From DATKOF01 sp035524795 (GTDB lineage: Bacteria > Pseudomonadota > Gammaproteobacteria > Burkholderiales > SG8-41), in the NCBI GenBank assembly GCA_035524795.1, contig DATKOF010000012.1, positions 186,001 to 250,000 of the forward strand: 64,000 nucleotides of DNA, read 5' to 3'. The translations under genes and the position numbers were made by a program. How positions within the stretch are numbered: position 1 is the first letter of the stretch; every line of letters begins with the position of its first letter. The notes beneath the pieces are model-generated. The model made no database searches. It was not told the origin of the DNA and saw nothing but the letters and a program-made list of their open reading frames with translations. Of this stretch, positions 35,367 to 45,500 are shown piece after piece.

Positions 35367-37790
35367 ATGGCAGACAAAGACTCTCACCCGGCAAATCCCG
35401 GCGATTACGACGCGGAAAGCATCAAGGTATTGAAGGGACTGGAAGCGGTCCGCAAACGCCCGGGGATGTATATCGGAGATACCAATGACGGCACCGGGCT
35501 GCACCACATGGTGTTCGAGGTCGTCGACAATGCTGTGGACGAAGCTCTTGCCGGTTACTGCACCGCGATAACCGTCACGATCCACTCCGACAACTCGATC
35601 AGCGTCGTCGATAACGGGCGCGGTATCCCCGTCGACATCAAGGAGGATGATGAGCAGCGGAGATCCGCAGCGGAAATTGTGATGACCGAACTGCATGCAG
35701 GAGGCAAATTCGACAACAATTCCTACAAGATTTCCGGCGGACTGCACGGTGTCGGCGTGTCGGTCGTCAACGCGCTGTCGGAATGGCTGCGGCTCACCAT
35801 CTGGCGCGACGGTAAAGCCCACTTCATCGAATTCGGGGATGGCGTGGCTGTCGCGCCGCTGCGCGAGACAGGCTCGACGGAAAAGCGCGGCACCGAAGTG
35901 CATTTTCTCGCCAGCCGCCAGACCTTCACCACCATTGAGTACCACTACGATATCCTCGCCAAGCGGCTGCGCGAACTGTCGTTCCTGAACAACGGCGTCA
36001 AAATCATGCTCGCCGACCAGCGCACCGGCAAGCACGACAACTTCTCTTTCAGCGGGGGAGTCAAGGGATTTGTCGAGTACATGAGCCGCAGCAAGACTCC
36101 TCTGCACCAGAAGATTTTCTATGCGCAGGGAGAGAAAGACGGCATCACGGTCGAGATCGCGATGCAGTGGAACGACTCCTATGCCGAGTCGGTGCAGTGC
36201 TTTACCAACAACATTCCCCAGCGCGACGGCGGCACGCACCTGACCGGACTGCGTGCGGCGATGACGCGCACGCTGAACAACTTCATCGAGCAGAACGAAA
36301 TCGCCAAGAAAGCGAAGGTCGAAACTTCCGGTGACGACATGCGCGAAGGGCTGACCTGCGTGCTGTCAGTCAAGGTTCCGGAGCCCAAGTTTTCCTCGCA
36401 GACCAAGGACAAACTGGTGTCGAGCGAAGTGCAGCCGGTGGTGCAGGAAATCGTCGCCGCCAAGCTCAGCGAGTTCCTGCTCGAGAACCCGAACGATGCG
36501 CGGGTGATTACCACCAAGATCGTCGAGGCCGCGCGCGCACGCGAAGCGGCGCGCAAGGCGCGCGAGATGACGCGCCGCAAGGGGGTGCTCGACTCGCTCG
36601 GTTTGCCCGGCAAACTCGCCGACTGCCAGGAGAAAGATCCCGCGCAGTCCGAGTTGTATATCGTCGAAGGGGATTCCGCCGGCGGCTCGGCGAAGCAGGG
36701 GCGCGATCGCAAATTCCAGGCGATCCTGCCGCTGAAGGGGAAGATACTCAACGTCGAAAAGGCGCGCTTCGACAAGCTGCTGTCGTCGGCCGAAATCGCG
36801 ACGCTGATCACGGTGCTTGGCTGCGGCATCGGCAAGGAAGAATACGACCCGGGCAAACTGCGCTATCACCGCATCATCATCATGACGGATGCCGATGTCG
36901 ACGGATCGCACATCCGCACGCTGCTGCTGACGTTCTTCTACCGCCAGATGCCGGAGCTGGTCGAGCGCGGGCATATTTATATCGCGCAGCCGCCGCTCTA
37001 CAAGATCAAGCACGGGAAGAGCGAACGCTATCTGAAAGACGAACACGGGCTCGAAGAATATTTGCTCAAACTGGCGCTCGACGGCGCGGAACTGTTTCCC
37101 TCCGGTGCCGCCGCCGCGCTGGACCGGCGTGCGTTCGAGCGGGTCGCCAGCCAGTATCTGCTGGCCGAAGCGGTGATCGGACGGCTGGGACGCGCCATCG
37201 ATCCGGCGGTGCTGCAGGCGCTGCTGGACGGCGTGCAGGTTGATTTGTCCGACGCGAAAGCCGCGGCGCAGAGCGCACGGCAATTAAGCGCGGCGCTGGA
37301 AGGCGCGGAAGGAATAGCCGTTTCTGCGGAATATGACGAGAAGAACAAAACCCATTTCCTGGCGATCAGCCGGATCCAGCACGGCAATTCGCGCCGGACC
37401 ATGCTCGACGCGGATTTCGTGCAAGGCGGCGATTACGAGCAGATCAGGAAAACGGCGTTGATGCTGCAAGGGCTGCTGGGCGACGGCGCTTACGTGAAGC
37501 GCGGCGAACACAGCCACCCCGCGAGCGACATCAAAGACGCCCTCGCTTGGCTGCTCGACGAGGTCAAAAAGAATCTCTCGATCCAGCGCTACAAGGGGCT
37601 TGGGGAAATGAATCCCGAGCAGTTGTGGGAAACGACGATGGATCCGCAGACGCGCCGGCTGCTGCGCACGCAGATCGAGGACGCGATTTCGGCCGACGAA
37701 ATCTTCACCACGCTGATGGGGGATCTGGTGGAACCGCGCCGCGCGTTTATCGAGACCAACGCGCTGGGCGTGCGCAATCTGGATGTTTAA
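35367..37790 (+). CDS. gyrB: DNA gyrase subunit B
   Basis: The 807-residue ATPase subunit of gyrase supplies negative supercoiling. It has the GHKL ATPase domain (RKRPGMYIGD, VDNAVDEALAGYC, GLHGVGVSVVNALS), the transducer domain and the Toprim motif EGDSAGGSAKQGRDRK with DADVDGSHIRTLLL. The C-terminal YKGLGEMNPEQLWETTMDP is conserved. The length includes the extra C-terminal insertion typical of proteobacterial GyrB. It starts 14 bp after dnaN. Confidence 0.98.
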   Translation: MADKDSHPANPGDYDAESIKVLKGLEAVRKRPGMYIGDTNDGTGLHHMVFEVVDNAVDEALAGYCTAITVTIHSDNSISVVDNGRGIPVDIKEDDEQRRSAAEIVMTELHAGGKFDNNSYKISGGLHGVGVSVVNALSEWLRLTIWRDGKAHFIEFGDGVAVAPLRETGSTEKRGTEVHFLASRQTFTTIEYHYDILAKRLRELSFLNNGVKIMLADQRTGKHDNFSFSGGVKGFVEYMSRSKTPLHQKIFYAQGEKDGITVEIAMQWNDSYAESVQCFTNNIPQRDGGTHLTGLRAAMTRTLNNFIEQNEIAKKAKVETSGDDMREGLTCVLSVKVPEPKFSSQTKDKLVSSEVQPVVQEIVAAKLSEFLLENPNDARVITTKIVEAARAREAARKAREMTRRKGVLDSLGLPGKLADCQEKDPAQSELYIVEGDSAGGSAKQGRDRKFQAILPLKGKILNVEKARFDKLLSSAEIATLITVLGCGIGKEEYDPGKLRYHRIIIMTDADVDGSHIRTLLLTFFYRQMPELVERGHIYIAQPPLYKIKHGKSERYLKDEHGLEEYLLKLALDGAELFPSGAAAALDRRAFERVASQYLLAEAVIGRLGRAIDPAVLQALLDGVQVDLSDAKAAAQSARQLSAALEGAEGIAVSAEYDEKNKTHFLAISRIQHGNSRRTMLDADFVQGGDYEQIRKTALMLQGLLGDGAYVKRGEHSHPASDIKDALAWLLDEVKKNLSIQRYKGLGEMNPEQLWETTMDPQTRRLLRTQIEDAISADEIFTTLMGDLVEPRRAFIETNALGVRNLDV

Positions 37791-37848
37791 GAAGAGGCAC
37801 AATCCGGTTTACCGCGCGTTCGTTCGCAATATTTCGTTGTAAAGAGGA

Positions 37849-37904
37849 AACAAGCCGGTTACATTCCTCTGTTTCAATGTGGAAGGATTTTCACCGGGCT
37901 TGTT
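37849..37904 (+). repeat. Inverted repeat after gyrB
   Basis: AACAAGCC (37849-37856) pairs perfectly with GGCTTGTT (37897-37904), and inside it ACATT pairs with AATGT, so the RNA could form a long stem with an inner hairpin. There is no T tract, so it is not a classical terminator. It lies in the 187-bp gyrB-mdtA gap, where I saw nothing else. Confidence 0.4.
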
Positions 37905-37977
37905 GCGGGGCGCGGCACATGTTGGCATCGCCTAGGTAAGCCTCGCAGTCCGGGCCGGATGAGGGCGTCTCTCAATC

Positions 37978-39378
37978 ATGTCGATACTTCCGCAGCAAAA
38001 AAACCGCAAGTGGTGGTTGGGAGGGCTGCTTCTCGCCGTAGTCGTCATCGCCGCGGCGTTCTGGTTCATCAAACAGCGGCACGGCGGCGCCGACAGCGGC
38101 GATAACGCGCCTCAGCCGCGGGAATCCCGCCGCGAATCCGGCGGTCCGCCCGGAGGAGGTCCTTTCGGCGGACCCTTCGGCGGGCCGGGGGCGCCGCCGC
38201 GCGTCACACCCGTCAAGGCCGCCGCCGCACGTACTGCAGATGTCGGCGTCTATCTCGCCGCTCTCGGCACCGTGACGCCGCTTAACACGGTCACGGTGCG
38301 CAGCCTGGTCGACGGACAGTTGATGAAGGTGCTGTTCCAGGAAGGGCTGGTGGTTAAAAAGGGCGACCTGCTGGCCGAAATCGACCCCCGGCCTTATCAG
38401 GCGCAGCTGCTGCAGGCGCAGGGACAACTGATGCGGGACCAGGCACTGCTCAAAAACGCCGGGATCGACCTTGAGCGCTATCGCACGCTGTTCTCACAGG
38501 ATTCCATTGCCAAGCAGCAGCTCGATACCCAGCAATCGCTGGTGCAGCAGTACGAAGGCGCGATCAAGACCGATCAGGGACAGGTCGACAACGCCAAACT
38601 CCAGCTCTCCTACACACGCATTACTGCGCCGGTCGGCGGACGCGTCGGACTGCGCCAGGTCGACCCGGGCAATATCATCCACGCCAGCGACAGCAGCGGG
38701 CTGGTGGTGATTACCCAGTTGCAGCCGATCACCGTGATCTTCACGATCCCCCAGGATGAACTGCCGCGCGTACTGAAGCAGTGGCAGGCTGGAAACCGGC
38801 TACCGGTGGAGGCGTACGATCGCGCCCAGAAGAGCCGGTTGGCGAGCGGGGTCCTCGCTTCGCTCGACAATCAGATCGACCAGACCACCGGCACCGTAAA
38901 ATTGCGCGCGCAGTTCGAAAACGGCGATGCCGGCCTGTTTCCCAACCAGTTCGTCAATGTCCGCCTGCTGGTCGACACGCTGCACGGCGCGACGACAGTG
39001 CCGGTGTCCGCGGTCCAGCGCGGCGCACAGGGGAATTTCGTCTATGTCGTGAAACCGGATCAGACGGTCACGGTGCGCGCTGTTACCACCGGCCCCGGCG
39101 ATGACGGCGGCCAGAACGTGACGATCGAAAACGGACTGGCGCCGGGCGAGCTGGTGGTGATCGACGGCACCGACCGGCTGCGCGAGGGCGCAAAAGTCGA
39201 GGTCGCTGCCGCCGACTCCAGCCAGCGCCAGGGCGGCGGCGCGCCGGCACGCCCGCAGCTCTCGCCCGAGATGCGTGAGAGGGTGCGCAACATGTCGCCC
39301 GAGGAACGGCGCGCGTTCTTCGAAAAGATGCGCGCCCAGCGCGGCGCAAGAGGTGCCGCTGGCGCGCCGGTGAACTGA
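37978..39378 (+). CDS. mdtA: RND efflux periplasmic adaptor (MdtA type)
   Basis: The 466-residue membrane-fusion protein links an RND pump to an outer-membrane channel. It has an N-terminal membrane anchor (about 13-33), a Gly/Pro-rich linker (GGPPGGGPFGGPFGGPG), a biotinyl-lipoyl-like domain, an alpha-hairpin (about 140-200) and beta-barrel domains. The order adaptor, two permeases, outer-membrane factor matches mdtABC plus a channel. The Ser/Gln and Arg-rich tail after about residue 410 is probably disordered. Substrates are not predictable. MdtABC of E. coli exports bile salts and novobiocin. Confidence 0.92.
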   Translation: MSILPQQKNRKWWLGGLLLAVVVIAAAFWFIKQRHGGADSGDNAPQPRESRRESGGPPGGGPFGGPFGGPGAPPRVTPVKAAAARTADVGVYLAALGTVTPLNTVTVRSLVDGQLMKVLFQEGLVVKKGDLLAEIDPRPYQAQLLQAQGQLMRDQALLKNAGIDLERYRTLFSQDSIAKQQLDTQQSLVQQYEGAIKTDQGQVDNAKLQLSYTRITAPVGGRVGLRQVDPGNIIHASDSSGLVVITQLQPITVIFTIPQDELPRVLKQWQAGNRLPVEAYDRAQKSRLASGVLASLDNQIDQTTGTVKLRAQFENGDAGLFPNQFVNVRLLVDTLHGATTVPVSAVQRGAQGNFVYVVKPDQTVTVRAVTTGPGDDGGQNVTIENGLAPGELVVIDGTDRLREGAKVEVAAADSSQRQGGGAPARPQLSPEMRERVRNMSPEERRAFFEKMRAQRGARGAAGAPVN

Positions 39379-39394
39379 GAGCGCGAGGCCGCCT

Positions 39395-42300
39395 GTGGCC
39401 AGTTACGACAGTCAGCGCCCGAATCCCTCGCGCATTTTCATCGAGCGCCCGGTCGCCACCTCGCTGTTGATGGCGGCGATCCTGATTTCGGGGATCGTCG
39501 CCTACCGCTTTCTGCCGCTGTCGGCGCTGCCGCAGGTCGATTACCCGACGATCCAGGTCGTCACTTTCTATCCGGGCGCGAGTCCGGACGTGATGACGTC
39601 GTCGGTGACCGCGCCGCTCGAGCGCCAGTTCGGGCAGATGCCCGGACTCAAACAGATGTCGTCGACCAGCTCCGGCGGCGCTTCGGTCATTACGCTGCAA
39701 TTCGATCTCGCGCTGAGTCTCGATATCGCGGAGCAGGAAGTGCAGGCGGCGATCAATGCCGGCGGCAATTTGTTGCCGTCGGACCTGCCGGCGCCGCCGG
39801 TCTACAACAAGGTCAACCCGGCCGATGCGCCGGTACTGACGCTCGGCATCACCTCGAAAACGCTGCCGCTGCCCCAGGTTGAAGATCTGGTCGACACGCG
39901 GCTGGCGCAGAAAATCTCGCAGGTTCCCGGCGTCGGGCTGGTCAGCATCAGCGGCGGCCAGCGCCCGGCGGTGCGGGTGCGGGCCAACCCGCGGGCGCTG
40001 GCCGCCAATGGTTTGAGCCTCGAAGACCTGCGCACCGCGATCACCGCGGCCAACGTCAACCAGGCCAAGGGCAGCTTCGACGGCCCGGCGGTGGCCTCGA
40101 CGATCGACGCCAACGACCAGCTGCATACGGCGGCGGAATACCGCTCGATCATCATTGCCTACCGCAACGGCGCGCCGATCCACCTGTCCGACGTCGCCGA
40201 GGTCGTCGAGGACGCCGAAAACGTGCGGCTCGCCGCCTGGATGAATGAGGCGCCGGCGGTGGTGCTCAACATCCAGCGCCAGCCCGGCGCCAACGTGATC
40301 GAGACCGTTGACCGCATTAAGCAGCTGCTGCCGCAGTTGCGCGACACGCTGCCGGCAGCGCTCGATGTCGCGGTGCTCACCGACCGCACGACGACGATCC
40401 GCGCCTCGGTGCACGACGTGCAGTTCGAGCTGATGCTGGCGGTGGCGCTGGTCGTGATGGTGATTTTCCTGTTCCTGCGCAACCTCTCCGCGACGCTGAT
40501 CCCGAGCGTCGCGGTGCCGCTGTCGCTGGTCGGCACATTCGGCGTCATGTATCTGGCCGGCTTCAGCATCAACAACCTGACGCTGATGGCGCTGACGATC
40601 GCCACCGGTTTTGTCGTTGACGATGCGATCGTGATGATCGAAAACGTCGCGCGCTATGTCGAGCAGGGCGAGACGCCGCTGCACGCCGCGCTCAAGGGTT
40701 CGCAGCAGATCGGGTTCACGATCATATCGCTGACGTTCTCGCTGATCGCGGTGCTGATTCCGCTGTTGTTCATGGGCGATGTGGTCGGCCGGTTGTTCCG
40801 CGAATTCGCGATCACGCTCGCGGTCTCGATCCTGATTTCGGCTGTAGTGTCGCTGACGCTGACGCCGATGATGTGCGCGCGATTGCTGCACCATACGCCG
40901 GAGCAGAATCAGGGCAGGTTCTACCGCGCCAGCGGGCGCTGGTTCGACTGGATGATCGCGCGCTACGGCGCGCTGCTCAACCGGGTGCTCGACCGTCAGC
41001 CGGCGACGCTGCTGGTGGCGTTGGCCACGCTGGCGCTGACCGTGCTGCTCTACATTTACGTGCCGAAGGGATTTTTCCCGATCCAGGACACCGGCGTCAT
41101 CCAGGGCATCTCCGAGGCCTCGCAGGCGATTTCTTTTTCGGCGATGGCCGATCGGCAGCAGGCGCTGGCGCGCGTGGTGCTCGCCGATCCGGCGGTTGAA
41201 AGCCTGTCGTCGTTCATCGGTGTCGACGGCACCAACACCACGCTGAACAGCGGCAACATGCTGATCAACCTGAAGCCGCATGCCAGGAGAAACGTCAGCG
41301 CGAGCCAGGTGATCGAGCGGCTGAAGCCGCAGCTGGCCCAGGTGCCGGGCATTTCGCTGTTCATGCAGCCGGTGCAGGACCTGACCATCGAAGACCGTGT
41401 CAGCCGCACCCAGTATCAGTTTACGGCCGAGGACACCGATATCGACGAATTGAGCCTTTGGGTGCACCGGCTGGTAAGCCGCCTGTCGAAGTTGCCCGAG
41501 ATCACTGACGTCGCGACCGATCTCCAGGACCAGGGCCTGCAGGCGCTGGTGCAGATCGACCGCGATACCGCGGGACGGCTCGGCATCACGCCGGCGACGA
41601 TCGACAACACGATTTACGACGCGTTCGGCCAGCGGCTGGTGTCGACCATCTTCACCCAGTCCAACCAGTACCGGGTGGTGCTCGAAGTGCTGCCCGAATA
41701 CCGCAGCGGACCGCAGGCGCTCGACAATCTGTTCATCCCGTCGCCGTTCGGCACCCAGGTGCCGCTCGGCGTGGTGTCCAGCATCACCGAGCTGCCGGCG
41801 CCGCTGGTAATCAACCACCTCGGCCAGTTTCCGGCGGCGACGATTTCGTTCAACCTCGCGTCCGGCGCCTCGCTCGGCGGTGCGGTCAAGGCGATCGAGG
41901 CGGCGGAACAGGAAATCGGCCTGCCGCCGAGCGTACAGACCAGCTTCCAGGGCGCTGCGCTGGCGTTCCGCGCTTCGCTCAGCAACGAACTGCTGCTGAT
42001 CCTGGCCGCGATCATCACCATGTACATCGTGCTCGGCGTGCTTTATGAAAGCTACATCCATCCGATCACGATCCTGTCGACGCTGCCGTCGGCCGGCGTC
42101 GGCGCGCTGCTGGCGCTGGAGATTTCGCGCACCGACCTCGGCGTGATCGGCATCATCGGCATCATCCTGCTGATCGGCATCGTCAAGAAGAACGCGATCA
42201 TGATGATCGACTTCGCGCTCGACGCCGAGCGCCGCGAGGGCAAGCCGCCGCGCGAGGCGATCTACCAGGCGTGTCTGCTGCGGTTCCGGCCGATCCTGAT

Positions 42301-42529
42301 GACGACGATGTCGGCACTGTTCGCCGCGCTGCCGCTGATGCTCGGCGCCGGCGTCGGCTCCGAGCTGCGCCATCCGCTCGGCATCACGATGGTCGGCGGC
42401 CTGATCGTCAGCCAGCTGCTGACGCTGTTCACGACGCCGGTGATCTACCTCGCGTTCGACCGCCTGGCGCGGCGCTTCGGCGAAAACCGCCGGGCACCGG
42501 CTGCCGCGCCGCAGGGTGAGCCCTCATGA
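39395..42529 (+). CDS. mdtB: RND efflux permease (MdtB type)
   Basis: This 1044-residue inner-membrane proton/drug antiporter has the 12-helix RND layout with two large periplasmic loops. The proton-relay aspartates are in GFVVDDAIVMIENV in helix 4, and the conserved FIERPVATSLLMAAILISG opens helix 1. MdtB-type features include the PPVYNKVNPADAPVLTL loop. It starts at GTG 39395. Its stop overlaps the mdtC start by 4 bp (ATGA), so the two permeases are made together, as expected for a B2C heterotrimer. Confidence 0.94.
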   Translation: MASYDSQRPNPSRIFIERPVATSLLMAAILISGIVAYRFLPLSALPQVDYPTIQVVTFYPGASPDVMTSSVTAPLERQFGQMPGLKQMSSTSSGGASVITLQFDLALSLDIAEQEVQAAINAGGNLLPSDLPAPPVYNKVNPADAPVLTLGITSKTLPLPQVEDLVDTRLAQKISQVPGVGLVSISGGQRPAVRVRANPRALAANGLSLEDLRTAITAANVNQAKGSFDGPAVASTIDANDQLHTAAEYRSIIIAYRNGAPIHLSDVAEVVEDAENVRLAAWMNEAPAVVLNIQRQPGANVIETVDRIKQLLPQLRDTLPAALDVAVLTDRTTTIRASVHDVQFELMLAVALVVMVIFLFLRNLSATLIPSVAVPLSLVGTFGVMYLAGFSINNLTLMALTIATGFVVDDAIVMIENVARYVEQGETPLHAALKGSQQIGFTIISLTFSLIAVLIPLLFMGDVVGRLFREFAITLAVSILISAVVSLTLTPMMCARLLHHTPEQNQGRFYRASGRWFDWMIARYGALLNRVLDRQPATLLVALATLALTVLLYIYVPKGFFPIQDTGVIQGISEASQAISFSAMADRQQALARVVLADPAVESLSSFIGVDGTNTTLNSGNMLINLKPHARRNVSASQVIERLKPQLAQVPGISLFMQPVQDLTIEDRVSRTQYQFTAEDTDIDELSLWVHRLVSRLSKLPEITDVATDLQDQGLQALVQIDRDTAGRLGITPATIDNTIYDAFGQRLVSTIFTQSNQYRVVLEVLPEYRSGPQALDNLFIPSPFGTQVPLGVVSSITELPAPLVINHLGQFPAATISFNLASGASLGGAVKAIEAAEQEIGLPPSVQTSFQGAALAFRASLSNELLLILAAIITMYIVLGVLYESYIHPITILSTLPSAGVGALLALEISRTDLGVIGIIGIILLIGIVKKNAIMMIDFALDAERREGKPPREAIYQACLLRFRPILMTTMSALFAALPLMLGAGVGSELRHPLGITMVGGLIVSQLLTLFTTPVIYLAFDRLARRFGENRRAPAAAPQGEPS

Positions 42530-45500
42530 ACATTGCCGCGCCGTTCATCCAGCGTCCGGTGGCGACCACGCTGCTCACGTTCGCGTTGGCGCTGGCCGGC
42601 GCCGTCGCGTTCAGCCTGCTGCCGGTGGCGCCGCTGCCGCAGGTCGATTTCCCGACCATCGCGGTACAGGCGCAACTGCCGGGCGCCAGCCCGGAAACGA
42701 TGGCGGCGACGGTTGCGGCGCCGCTCGAGCGCGCGCTCGGGCGCATCGCCGGCGTCAACGAAATCACCTCGCAGAGCTCGCTCGGCTCGACGCGCGTCAT
42801 CCTGCAGTTCGATCTCGACCGCGACATCGACGGCGCCGCGCGCGACGTGCAGGCGGCGATCAACGCCGCGCACAGCCTGATGCCGACCGGCATGCCGAGC
42901 AATCCGACCTACCGCAAGATGAATCCGGCCGAGGCGCCGATCATGATCATCGCGCTGACCTCCGACGTTCTCGACCAGGCGCAGATCTACGACGCGGCGT
43001 CGACCATCGTCGCGCAGAAACTGTCGCAGGTGAAGGGCATCGGCCAGGTCAGCGTCGGCGGCAGCGCGTCACCGGCGGTGCGCGTCGAACTGAATCCGAC
43101 TGCGCTGAACAAGTACGGGATCGGCATCGAGGACGTGCGCAGCGCGCTGGGCGCGGCCAACGCCAACCGGCCGAAAGGCAACGTCGAGCAGGGCGACCGC
43201 AACTGGCAGATCTATGCCACCGACCAGGCGCTGAACGCGAGTGAATACGTGAACCTGATCATCGCCTACCGCAACGGCATCGCGGTGCGCCTGTCCGACA
43301 TCGCCGAGGTCATCGATTCGGTGCAGGACCTGCGCAACGCCGGTTCGGCCGACGGCAAGCCGTCGATCGTGCTGATCCTGAACAAGCAGCCGGGCGCCAA
43401 TATCATCGGCACCACGCAGCGCGTTACCCAGTTGTTGCCGCAGTTGCGCGCGTCGATTCCGAGCGCGATCGACATGAAGGTGATGATGGAGCGCACCAGC
43501 ACCATCAAAGCCTCGCTGCACGACACCGAGCGCACGCTGGTCACGTCGGTCATTCTGGTCGTTCTAGTGGTGTTCCTGTTTTTGCGGCGCGGCCGCGCGA
43601 CGCTGATTCCGGCGGTCGTGGTGCCGGTGTCGCTGATCGCGACGTTCGCCGCGATGTACCTGTTCGGCTACAGCCTCGACATCCTGTCGCTGATGGCGCT
43701 GACCATCGCCGCCGGTTTCGTCGTCGACGACGCGGTGGTGGTGCTCGAGAACACGATGCGTCACATCGAGGGCGGGATGACGCCGTACGCGGCAGCGCTG
43801 CGCGGCGCGCGCGAGGTCGGCTTCACCGTGTTGTCGATGAGTCTGTCGCTGATTGCGGTGTTCCTGCCGATCCTGCTGATGGGCGGCATCGTCGGCCGGC
43901 TGTTCCGCGAGTTCGCCGCCACGCTGTCGGTGGCGATCCTGGTGTCGCTGGCGGTGTCGCTGACGCTGACGCCGATGATGTGCGCGCGTTATCTGCGGCC
44001 CGAGAGCGAAACCCGACCCGGCCGCTTCTATGTCGCCAGCGGACGCGTCTTCGATACGCTGCTCGGCTGTTACGAGAAGAGCCTGAAATGGGCGCTGCGC
44101 CGCGCGCCGTTCATGATCGTGCTGCTGCTGGCGATCGTCGCGCTCAATATCTACCTGTTCGTGATCGTGCCGAAAGGATTTTTCCCGCAGGAGGACACCG
44201 GACGGCTGATGGGCGGCATCCAGGCCGACCAGAACATTTCGTTTCAGGCGATACGCCAGAAACTTTCCGATTTCGTCTCGATCGTGCGCTCCGACCCTGC
44301 GGTGCAGAGCGTCGCCGCGTTCACCGGCGGCGGCCAGCGCAACAGCGGCATGATGTTCATCACGCTGAAGCCGCTGGCCGAACGCAAACAGTCGATCGAC
44401 GAAGTCGTCGCCCGCCTGCGCGGCAAGCTCGCCGACGAGCCCGGCGCGCGGCTGTTCCTGCAGCCGGCGCAGGACATCCGGATGGGCGGCCGGCCGGGCA
44501 ACGCGCAATACCAGTTCACGCTGCAGAGCGACGACCTCGACGCACTGCGCGCGTGGACGCTGCGCCTCGAGCGCGCGCTGGCCGACGTGCCGCAGCTTGC
44601 CGATGTCAACTCCGACCAGCAGGAGAAAGGCTTGCAGACTTCGCTGGTGATCGACCGTCCGACCGCGGCGCGCCTCGGCGTCACGCCGCAGCAGATGGAC
44701 GCGACGCTCAACGACGCGTTCGGGCAATCGCTGGTGGCGACGATCTACAAGCCGCTCAACCAGTACCACGTCGTGATGGAGGTCGCGCCGCAGTACTGGC
44801 AGAGCCCGGAAGCGCTCAAGTACATCTATGTGCGCGCCAACCCGGCAAGTTTGAAGACCGGCACTCTGGCGACCGCCACTTCCGGCGGCAGCCAGATCAC
44901 GACTGCGAGCGGCAACATCACCGGCACCACCAGCGGCTGCATCACGATCACCGTCAACGGCTGCCTGACCGCGACCACTGCCACCGGCGGCAATGCCGGC
45001 AATGCGCCGACCACGCTCGCCAACGCCGTCAGCACCGCGGCCGAAACGCTGGTGCCGCTGGCGGCGTTCACCCGTTACGAGGCGACGCACACCGCGCTGC
45101 AGGTCAACCATCAGGGACAGTTCGCGGCTTCGACGATCACCTTCAACCTGCCGCTCGGCGTGTCGCTGGGCGAGGCGACCCGCGCGATCCGCGACACCAT
45201 GGCGCGCATCGGCATGCCGGACTCGATCACCGGCAGCTTCGAGGGCACGGCGCGCGCGTTCCAGGCATCGGTCAACAATCAGCCGATACTGATCCTGACC
45301 GCGCTGCTGACCGTTTACATCGTGCTCGGCGTGCTTTACGAGAGCTACGTCCATCCGATCACGATCCTGTCGACGCTGCCGTCGGCCGGCGTCGGTGCGC
45401 TGCTGGCGCTGATGCTGTTCCGCACCGATTTCACCATCATCGCGCTGATCGGCGTGATCCTGCTGATCGGCATCGTCAAGAAGAACGCGATCATGATGAT

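Noticed and set aside
39083..42373. A 1096-residue open frame on the minus strand opposite mdtA/mdtB
   Set aside because: It is a shadow of GC-rich codon bias. Its translation is Arg/Asp/Gln/His-rich with no domain, while the plus strand encodes a clear RND permease. The same applies to long frames opposite mdtC (43564-45864), atpD (17729-19201) and atpA (19804-21765).
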